DNA of 21,781 nt, taken from positions 1 through 21,781 of the forward strand of contig DHJA01000187.1 of NCBI GenBank assembly GCA_002404095.1, given 5' to 3'. Numbering within the stretch: position 1 is the stretch's first letter; each line of letters begins with the position of its first letter. This document shows positions 16,396-21,781 of this stretch, piece after piece. This DNA is from Planctomycetaceae bacterium UBA4732 (GTDB lineage Bacteria > Planctomycetota > Planctomycetia > Gemmatales > Gemmataceae). A model generated the notes under the pieces. It had not been told where the DNA came from. It searched no databases and saw nothing but the letters and a program-made list of their open reading frames with translations. Both the position numbers and the translations under genes were made by a program.

Positions 16396-17808
16396 ATGGC
16401 GACGGACGCCCCACAGTCCCCGACCGCCACAGCTGGAACGCACGGCCCCGACGGCCGGCCGACCTACATCGCGCCAGGCGAAACCCTCGGCACGATCACC
16501 GACAAGATCAGCGCCCTCGTTCTCGGCCGGCCGGCCGGCGTGGGTTGGTACGTCTCCTTCGCCTTCAGTACGCTTTTGCTGCTGGTCTTCATGGGCGCCG
16601 TCGCCTACCTGATTGCCGTCGGCGTCGGCATTTGGGGCGTCAACGTCCCGGTCGCCTGGGCCTTCGCCATCACGAGCTTCGTTTGGTGGATCGGCATCGG
16701 CCACGCCGGGACGCTCATCTCGGCCTTCCTGCTTCTGATGCACCAAAAATGGCGCACCTCGATTAACCGTTTGGCCGAGGCCATGACCATCTTCGCCGTC
16801 ATGTGCGCCGGCCTATTCCCCATACTCCATCTCGGCCGACCCTGGTTCTTTTACTGGCTGTTCCCCTACGCCAACACGATGGGTCTATGGCCGCAGTTCC
16901 GCAGCGCCCTTATTTGGGACGTCTTCGCCGTCAGCACTTATTTCACCGTGTCGTTGCTCTTCTGGTACATCGGCATGATCCCCGACATGGCGACGCTGCG
17001 CGACCGGGCCACGACGAAGCTGGCCCGCATTGGTTACGGCATGGCGGCGCTGGGGTGGCGCAACTCCGCCCGCCATTGGGAGCGTTATGAGGCCGCGTAT
17101 CTCCTTCTTGCCGGGCTGGCCACGCCGCTGGTCGTCTCCGTCCACTCGGTCGTCAGTTCCGACTTCGCCATGACCAACTTGCCGGGCTGGCATGAGACGG
17201 TGTTTCCGCCCTACTTCGTGGCTGGCGCCATTTTCTCCGGCTTCGCAATGGTGCTGGTGCTGGCCATTATCCTTCGTAAGATTTATCGCCTAGAAAACTA
17301 CATTACCGTCGATCATCTCGACGTGATGGCGAAAATCCTATTGGCGACGAGTTTCCTGACTTCCTACGGCTACATGAGCGAACAATTCATGTCTTGGTAC
17401 GGCGCCGACATGGTGGAGCGCTACCTCTACACCAATCGCCTAATCGGCTTCGGCCAATTCGCCGTCTTCACCTGGATCATCGTCTTCTGCAACGTGCTGG
17501 CGCCGCAAGTTCTCTGGTCGAAGTGGGCGCGGCGCCACCAGCCGACGCTGTTGATCGTTTCCGGCATCGTGTTAGTCGGCATGTGGCTGGAACGCTACAT
17601 GATTATTACGACCAGCCTGCACCGCGATTATCTACCGTCGTCGTGGGGCATGTTCTATCCGACGATTTGGGACTACCTCACGTATTTCAGCTCGATTGGG
17701 CTGTTTCTGGTGATGTTTCTGTTGTTCGTCCGCGTGGCGCCGTTGATTTCGATGTCGGAGTTGCGCGGCATGATTCCCGGAACAAAAGCCCATGGGGAGG
17801 GCCGATGA
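16396..17808 (+). CDS. actC: Alternative complex III membrane subunit ActC (NrfD/PsrC family)
   Basis: This 470-residue polytopic protein is the quinol-site membrane subunit that partners ActB. It has a hydrophilic N-terminus of about 45 residues and then about ten predicted transmembrane helices. The first is near VGWYVSFAFSTLLLLVFMG, followed by VWWIGIGHAGTLISAFLLL, and the end is near FLVMFLLFVRVAPLISMSEL. The GHAGTLISA and LHLGRPW motifs are characteristic of ActC-type NrfD proteins. The ATG follows the actB stop by one base, and its own stop overlaps actD by 4 bp, so translation is probably coupled. ActC and ActF are paralogues. Confidence 0.93.
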   Translation: MATDAPQSPTATAGTHGPDGRPTYIAPGETLGTITDKISALVLGRPAGVGWYVSFAFSTLLLLVFMGAVAYLIAVGVGIWGVNVPVAWAFAITSFVWWIGIGHAGTLISAFLLLMHQKWRTSINRLAEAMTIFAVMCAGLFPILHLGRPWFFYWLFPYANTMGLWPQFRSALIWDVFAVSTYFTVSLLFWYIGMIPDMATLRDRATTKLARIGYGMAALGWRNSARHWERYEAAYLLLAGLATPLVVSVHSVVSSDFAMTNLPGWHETVFPPYFVAGAIFSGFAMVLVLAIILRKIYRLENYITVDHLDVMAKILLATSFLTSYGYMSEQFMSWYGADMVERYLYTNRLIGFGQFAVFTWIIVFCNVLAPQVLWSKWARRHQPTLLIVSGIVLVGMWLERYMIITTSLHRDYLPSSWGMFYPTIWDYLTYFSSIGLFLVMFLLFVRVAPLISMSELRGMIPGTKAHGEGR

Positions 17809-18359
17809 CGCCGCCGACTCCCTACTACGGCTTGCTTGCCGAGTTTACGACGCCGCAGGCGGTCCTCAAGGCGACGCGCCAGGCCCGGCGCGAGGGCTAC
17901 CGCGTTATGGACGCCTACACTCCCTATCCGGTAAGGGGCTTGGGAGCGGCGCTCGACGTGCCGCGCACACAGATTCCGTTCGTGGTGCTGGCCGGCGGCG
18001 TCGTGGGGGCGATATCCGGCTTCTACATGCAGTGGTGGACGATGGGTGCCGACTACCCGTTCAACGTCGGCGGCCGGCCGCTGAATAGTTGGCCGGTGTT
18101 TGTTCCCATCGCCTTCGAGGTGCTAATCCTGATCGCGTCACTGTCGGCGGTGTTGGGCATGTTGTTCCTGAACGGTCTGCCGCGTCCGCATCACCCGGTC
18201 TTCAACGTGCCGCGCTTCACGGAAGCCAGCCAGACCGGCTTTTTCCTGTGCATCGAGGCGCTCGATCCGCGCTTCGACCCGGAGGGGACGCGGCAGTTTT
18301 TGGCGGCACAAGGGGCGAAAGAGGTTCTGGAAGTCCCGCATGAGGGCGATCACAAATGA
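17805..18359 (+). CDS. actD: Alternative complex III subunit ActD (DUF3341)
   Basis: The 184-residue product matches the DUF3341 family, the ActD membrane subunit. The N-terminal part (YYGLLAEFTTPQAVLKATRQ and REGYRVMDAYTPYPVRGL) is cytoplasmic in known ACIII structures. Two transmembrane helices follow at about 57-78 and 95-122. The C-terminal part with HHPVFNVPRF and FFLCIEALDPRFDP is typical. Its start overlaps the actC stop and its stop overlaps the actE start, each by ATGA. A longer open frame from 17394 only covers actC in another register and is not the gene. Confidence 0.93.
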   Translation: MTPPTPYYGLLAEFTTPQAVLKATRQARREGYRVMDAYTPYPVRGLGAALDVPRTQIPFVVLAGGVVGAISGFYMQWWTMGADYPFNVGGRPLNSWPVFVPIAFEVLILIASLSAVLGMLFLNGLPRPHHPVFNVPRFTEASQTGFFLCIEALDPRFDPEGTRQFLAAQGAKEVLEVPHEGDHK

Positions 18360-19108
18360 AAACGAACCGCCAAGACGCCAAGAGCGCCAAGAAGACAAAT
18401 AGCCATTCAATGGAGACTCGCGCTTTCTTGGCGTTCTTGGCGTCTTGGCGGTTCGTTTTCTTACGGACTTTGCCGCTGGTCTGTTTCCTGCTGCCTGCCT
18501 GTCAGCAGGAAATGGCGATGCAGCCGAGCGGCCGGCCGGACGAGGGCAGTTCCTTCTTCGCGGACGAGCGCGAGGCAAGGCCGGTCGTTGGCGGCACAGT
18601 GGCGCGCGGCCATTTGCGCACCGACTTGCATCTGTTCACAGGCAAGCGCAAGCACGAACCGGAGCCTTGGCAGATCGCTATGTCCTTCGTCACCAGCGGC
18701 GCCGGCGGCAACATCTTCGGCGGGTTGGCCGTGACGGCCGACGCGCAGGGCAACGACGTGGAAGAGTTTCCCTTTCCGGTGACACATGAAGTCCTTGAGC
18801 TTGGGCGGCAGCGCTACATGATTTACTGCGTGGTCTGCCACGACTCGCTCGGCACGGGCCGCGGCAAAATCGTGGAGCGCGGGTACACCCCGCCGCCCTC
18901 GTACCACATCGACCGCTTGCGCACAGTCGCCGTTGGTCATTTCTTCGACGTTATCACCAACGGCTACGGCTCGATGCCCGACTACAAGCAGCAAATTCCG
19001 CCGCACGACCGCTGGGCTATCACCGCCTATATCCGCGCTTTGCAGTTGAGCCAGCATTTTCCGGCCGAACAGGCAAAGCAGGAACAGGCAGGGGGACGAC
19101 CGCAATGA
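18356..19108 (+). CDS. actE: Alternative complex III monohaem cytochrome c subunit ActE, N-terminus encoded by a repeat
   Basis: ActE is the monohaem cytochrome of the complex, held at the periplasmic face. The 250-residue protein has one haem motif, CVVCH at 158-162, and the probable axial methionine M207 in YGSMPDY. A lipobox-like LLPAC (45-49) suggests a lipoprotein. Unusually, residues 2-13 (KTNRQDAKSAKK) and 24-35 (FLAFLASWRFVF) are encoded by the two arms of an interspersed inverted repeat, so about the first 35 residues are repeat-derived and precede what looks like the native signal peptide (LRTLPLVCFLLPAC). The ATG overlaps the actD stop, which favours this start. A second in-frame ATG at 18410 (residue 19) is possible. 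The stop overlaps actF by 4 bp. Confidence 0.9.
   Translation: MKTNRQDAKSAKKTNSHSMETRAFLAFLASWRFVFLRTLPLVCFLLPACQQEMAMQPSGRPDEGSSFFADEREARPVVGGTVARGHLRTDLHLFTGKRKHEPEPWQIAMSFVTSGAGGNIFGGLAVTADAQGNDVEEFPFPVTHEVLELGRQRYMIYCVVCHDSLGTGRGKIVERGYTPPPSYHIDRLRTVAVGHFFDVITNGYGSMPDYKQQIPPHDRWAITAYIRALQLSQHFPAEQAKQEQAGGRPQ
18358..18460. repeat. Interspersed inverted repeat inside the actE start
   Basis: Two 36-nt arms (18358-18393 and 18425-18460) are complementary with one mismatch and have a 31-nt loop. The arms contain the CCAAGACGCCAAGAGCGCC type sequence that recurs across many bacterial genomes and usually lies between genes. Here it begins at the G of the actE start codon and is read in frame without a stop. 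Confidence 0.85.
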
Positions 19109-20433
19109 GCAGTTCCCTGGCGCCGGAACAACGCGAATGGCTGGACGGCTTGCAGCGCCGCGCCCTCATTGTCGGCGCCGTGGCCCTGATCGTCTGCGTC
19201 CTCGGCGCTTTCTTTAGCCCGACCCAATTCTTCCTGGCCTACCTCGCCGCTTATATGTTCTGCCTGGGTATCGGTCTCGGCTCGCTGGTAATCCTGATGA
19301 TCTACCATCTGACCGGCGGCGCGTGGGGCTTCATCGTCCGCCGAATCCTTGAAGCCACAACGCGGACTATTCCACTCCTTGCTGTACTTTTTGTGCCCGT
19401 GGCCTGCGGCGTTTACTACCTTTACCTGTGGACTGATCCCGACAAGGTCGCTGCCGACCCGAGTCTGCAATACAAGCAGATTTACTTGAATGTGCCGTTC
19501 TTCTTCGGTCGTGCCGTCCTCTATTTCGTCCTCTGGTCGCTCCTGGCCTACCTGCTCAACCGCTGGTCGCGCATCCAGGATCAATCGGGAGTGTGGGCCG
19601 CTCGCTCCGCGAGCGGCTTTCCGCCATCCGACTCGCGGAGCGAGTCGGCCACCATGAGCGGCATGCCTCCAACCGACTCGCGGAGCGAGTCGGCCACCAT
19701 CATGGCCGAGAGAATGCAACGCCTCAGCGGGCCGGGTCTAGTGGTCTACGGCATCTCCCTCACGTTCGCGGCCGTCGATTGGGTGATGTCGCTCCAGCCG
19801 GCCTTCCACTCGACCATCTTCGGGCCGTTGGTCGCCACGTCGGAGTTGCTGTCGGCCCTTAGCTTCACCATCCTCGTGCTGATTTGGCTGTCGTCGCGGC
19901 CGCCGCTCGCCGAGGTCGTCTCACCGGACGCCTTCCGTGACTTCGGCAACCTGCTCCTGACGTTTCTCATCCTTTGGGCCTACATGGTATTCTTTCAATT
20001 CATGCTAATTTGGATCGCCAATTTGCCTTATGAGGTAATCTGGTATCTGCCGCGGTCGCGCGACGGATGGGAATGGGTCACGTGGGCGCTGTTCGTGTTC
20101 ACCCTGGTCGTGCCTTTTTTCAGCCTGCTCATGCGCGAGGTGAAAGAGAATCCCCGACCGCTGGCGAAAGTGGCCTGGCTGGTCCTGTTTATGCAACTGG
20201 TCTTCGTCTATTACTTGGTTGTGCCGAACTTCCCCGATACCACTATCCTCGACCACTGGATGGATTTCTTGACGCCGTTGGGCGTGGGCGGTCTATGGCT
20301 GGCGTATTTCCTTTACCAGTTGAAGCAAGGTCCGCTGCTACCGCTGCACGACTTGAGCCGGGAAGCGGCGCTCCATCTGCGTGAGCTGGACGCGGAAGAG
20401 AGTCACGAAGAAGAGGAGGCCGCCCGTGTCTGA
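19105..20433 (+). CDS. actF: Alternative complex III membrane subunit ActF, with repeat-derived loop
   Basis: ActF is the second polytopic quinol-oxidoreductase membrane subunit and a relative of ActC. The 442-residue protein has about ten predicted helices, including FLAYLAAYMFCLGIGLGSLV near residue 43 and LVVYGISLTFAAVDWVMSL after the insertion. Between NRWSRIQDQ and RMQRLSGPGLV, where I expect only a short linker in relatives, residues of about 163-202 are encoded by palindromic repeats and contain DSRSESAT twice (176-183 and 191-198). The insertion keeps the frame and lies between predicted helices, so the protein may remain functional. The start overlaps the actE stop (ATGA). The end overlaps the next gene by 8 bp. 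Confidence 0.92.
   Translation: MSSSLAPEQREWLDGLQRRALIVGAVALIVCVLGAFFSPTQFFLAYLAAYMFCLGIGLGSLVILMIYHLTGGAWGFIVRRILEATTRTIPLLAVLFVPVACGVYYLYLWTDPDKVAADPSLQYKQIYLNVPFFFGRAVLYFVLWSLLAYLLNRWSRIQDQSGVWAARSASGFPPSDSRSESATMSGMPPTDSRSESATIMAERMQRLSGPGLVVYGISLTFAAVDWVMSLQPAFHSTIFGPLVATSELLSALSFTILVLIWLSSRPPLAEVVSPDAFRDFGNLLLTFLILWAYMVFFQFMLIWIANLPYEVIWYLPRSRDGWEWVTWALFVFTLVVPFFSLLMREVKENPRPLAKVAWLVLFMQLVFVYYLVVPNFPDTTILDHWMDFLTPLGVGGLWLAYFLYQLKQGPLLPLHDLSREAALHLRELDAEESHEEEEAARV
19598..19700. repeat. Cluster of short palindromes and a 28-nt direct repeat inside actF
   Basis: Three compact hairpins occur in a row: arms of 8 bp with a 3-nt loop at 19598-19616, then arms of 9 bp with a 3-nt loop at 19628-19648 and again at 19673-19693. 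The last two belong to identical 28-nt units (19628-19655 and 19673-19700) spaced by 45 bp, exactly 15 codons. The core GACTCGCGGAGCGAGTC resembles intergenic palindromes common in planctomycetes. Confidence 0.85.
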
Positions 20434-20926
20434 AGAAATCTGCCACCCCGACGGCCGCATTGAGCATCCCGACGTGCGCCGCGAGGAGACCGACGTCAGC
20501 TTCCGGCCGATCCTGTTCCTCCTTATCGGAGCGGCGGTCGTCGCGGTCGTCATCTACGTCGGCGTCACTCTGTTCTTTTACGGCTGGCGCGACCATGAGA
20601 CCGCCGTTAAGCAGTCGCCCTTCCCGCTGGCGGCGATGCCTTCCACCGACCTGCCGGCCGGGCCGCGCCTCGATCAGATCGACCGCCTGGCCGGCATCGA
20701 AAAGCTCAACGACAACGAGAGATTATCGGCCAAAGAAGTGATCCTCAATTCCTCCGGGCCTACCGAAGAAAAAGGATTCGACCACATTCCGATCGAGCGG
20801 GCGATGAAAATGTTGGAAAACAAACTGCCCTTCCGCGACAAGCAGCCGGCCGACGCCTGGCGCGCGGACGGCTTGATTGATTCAGGCGAACCCAATTCCG
20901 GGCGCGAATTTCGAGGGAGGCCGTGA
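20426..20926 (+). CDS. Small single-pass membrane protein of the ACIII-SCO operon
   Basis: I do not recognise this 166-residue product with certainty. It begins at GTG 20426 with SEEICHPDGRIEHPDVRREE, has one transmembrane helix (about residues 28-53, FRPILFLLIGAAVVAVVIYVG), and continues outside with PAGPRLDQIDRLAGIEKL and DHIPIERAMKMLENKLPFR. The IPIxRAMxxL pattern is familiar to me from small proteins beside SCO and oxidase genes, so a role as an accessory subunit or assembly partner of ACIII or the oxidase is likely but unproven. GAGGAGG lies six bases before the GTG, and the start overlaps the actF stop by 8 bp; an ATG at 20381 would sit deep inside actF without a ribosome binding site. 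The stop overlaps the SCO start by one base (TGATG). Confidence 0.75.
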   Translation: MSEEICHPDGRIEHPDVRREETDVSFRPILFLLIGAAVVAVVIYVGVTLFFYGWRDHETAVKQSPFPLAAMPSTDLPAGPRLDQIDRLAGIEKLNDNERLSAKEVILNSSGPTEEKGFDHIPIERAMKMLENKLPFRDKQPADAWRADGLIDSGEPNSGREFRGRP

Positions 20927-21781
20927 TGACACGAATACGGATAATCGCCGCTGCCTTGGCGCTGACTCTCGGCGCCGGTCTGGCGCATTGCCAGCCGTCG
21001 CTGCCGCCAGCACTACGCGGCGTCGGTTTCGATCAGCGCGTCAACGAGCAGGTTCCGCTCGATCTCGCTTTCCGCGACGAGGCCGGCCAAGAGGTCCACC
21101 TTAACGACTACTTCCACGGCAAGCCGGTTATCCTTATTCTCGCCTGGTATCGCTGTCCCATGCTCTGCAACGAGGTTCTCAACGGCGTAACGCGATCCAT
21201 GCTCGATATGTCGCTTGCGGCCGGCAAGGACTTCGAGGTTGTAACCGTCAGCTTTGACCCGCGCGAAGGCCCGGAACTGGCGACGGCCAAGAAGAAGACG
21301 TACATGGAGCGCTATGGCAGGCCGGACGCGGAGGCGGGCTGGCACTTCCTGACGGGCGATGAAAAATCCATTAACCGGCTGACCGACGCCGTCGGTTTCC
21401 GCTATTCCTACGACGAGTATAACCAGCAGTTCGCGCACGCCAGCGGCATCATGGTGCTTACCCCGGTCGGTAAACTCTATCGCTACTTTTTGGACATCAA
21501 ATATCCGGCTCGTGACTTGCAGCTGAGTTTGGTGCAGGCGTCGGACAACAAAATCGGCACGGTCGTCGATCAGGCGCTGCTCTTCTGCTTTCATTACGAC
21601 CCCGCCCAGGGAAAATACGGCCCGGCGGTCATGAACTTCGTGCGCCTGGGCGGCGTCCTGACTCTCCTGGCTATTGGGGGCATGGTCCTGGCGCTGCGGC
21701 GCATGGGCCGTCGTGAGGTCGGAGGGCGGGGAAACCCCGCCCCTACAGGCCGCTGTAGGGGGGGGGGGTCCCCCCCCCGGC
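20926..21781 (+). CDS. SCO1/SenC-family copper chaperone (partial, runs off the window)
   Basis: At least 285 codons are open with no stop before the window ends. The N-terminus (TRIRIIAAALALTLGAGLAHC) is a signal peptide, perhaps a lipoprotein signal with C22. The thioredoxin-like SCO domain shows the copper-binding WYRCPMLCNEV (C77 and C81), VTVSFDPREGP, and the third ligand H171 in FAHASGIMVLTP. A C-terminal membrane helix (about 236-258) follows, a layout common in SCO proteins beside ACIII. Known SCO proteins deliver copper to, or reduce, the CuA site of cytochrome oxidase, so oxidase genes may lie downstream. From about residue 266 the frame is in an interspersed repeat (RGNPAPTG), so the real C-terminus is unclear. 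Confidence 0.88.
   Translation, partial: MTRIRIIAAALALTLGAGLAHCQPSLPPALRGVGFDQRVNEQVPLDLAFRDEAGQEVHLNDYFHGKPVILILAWYRCPMLCNEVLNGVTRSMLDMSLAAGKDFEVVTVSFDPREGPELATAKKKTYMERYGRPDAEAGWHFLTGDEKSINRLTDAVGFRYSYDEYNQQFAHASGIMVLTPVGKLYRYFLDIKYPARDLQLSLVQASDNKIGTVVDQALLFCFHYDPAQGKYGPAVMNFVRLGGVLTLLAIGGMVLALRRMGRREVGGRGNPAPTGRCRGGGSPPR
21721..21781. repeat. Palindromic repeat with G11/C9 homopolymers at the window edge
   Basis: Nested hairpins occur: GGGCGGGG/CCCCGCCC arms (21724-21731 and 21735-21742), then CCTACAG/CTGTAGG (21742-21748 and 21753-21759), then 11 G, one T and 9 C. The first part resembles a widespread intergenic repeat. The homopolymers at the very edge look like a contig end or unreliable base calls. 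Confidence 0.7.

Noticed and set aside
17394..18359. 321-codon version of ActD starting inside actC
   Set aside because: The first 137 codons are out-of-frame actC sequence; the ATG overlapping the actC stop gives a normal-length DUF3341 protein.
19628..19700. CRISPR-like pair of direct repeats
   Set aside because: Only two copies with a 17-nt gap, inside a coding frame, and each repeat is itself palindromic; no further units or cas genes.

Overview
The window looks like part of a GC-rich Planctomycetota chromosome, most likely Gemmatales-like. This is inferred from its gene content (ThuA-domain protein, DUF4058 protein, a giant Ser/Thr kinase ending in a formylglycine-enzyme-like domain, alternative complex III with SCO) and from several interspersed palindromic repeats that I recognise as common in those genomes. 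No tRNA, rRNA, CRISPR array, transposase or replication origin is visible.

Left part (1-3583): a repeat-rich leader precedes a secreted GH51-type alpha-L-arabinofuranosidase. Convergent to it are a 69-residue single-pass membrane protein, the truncated 3' end of an older gene cut by a perfect 31-bp inverted repeat, and a secreted ThuA-domain protein.

Middle part (3584-12224): a near-consensus -10 box precedes a 1491-residue protein that fuses a Ser/Thr kinase, a STAND-type NTPase, one membrane segment, a helical middle and a C-terminal FGE/SUMF1 (C-type-lectin-fold) domain. It is followed by a hairpin, a 70-residue minus-strand protein, an exported M20 amidohydrolase, a DUF4058 gene broken by one in-frame TAG, and an exported esterase.

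Right part (12574-21781): a tightly packed plus-strand respiratory operon, actA-actB-actC-actD-actE-actF, then a small membrane protein and a SCO/SenC protein running off the window. Most junctions overlap by 1-8 bp. ActA (pentahaem cytochrome), ActB (Fe-S/molybdopterin-oxidoreductase-like), ActC and ActF (NrfD-like quinol subunits), ActD (DUF3341) and ActE (monohaem cytochrome) together form alternative complex III, a quinol:electron-acceptor oxidoreductase. The SCO protein would serve CuA maturation of a cytochrome oxidase that may be encoded just downstream.

The most unusual signal is that interspersed palindromic repeats lie inside coding sequence in this operon. One is translated as the N-terminus of ActE and another as a 40-residue loop of ActF, both keeping the frame. 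A third runs through the 3' end of the SCO reading frame. The kinase/STAND/FGE fusion, whose last 42 codons resemble the variable region of a diversity-generating retroelement target, is the other item worth following up. No reverse transcriptase or template repeat is present here.
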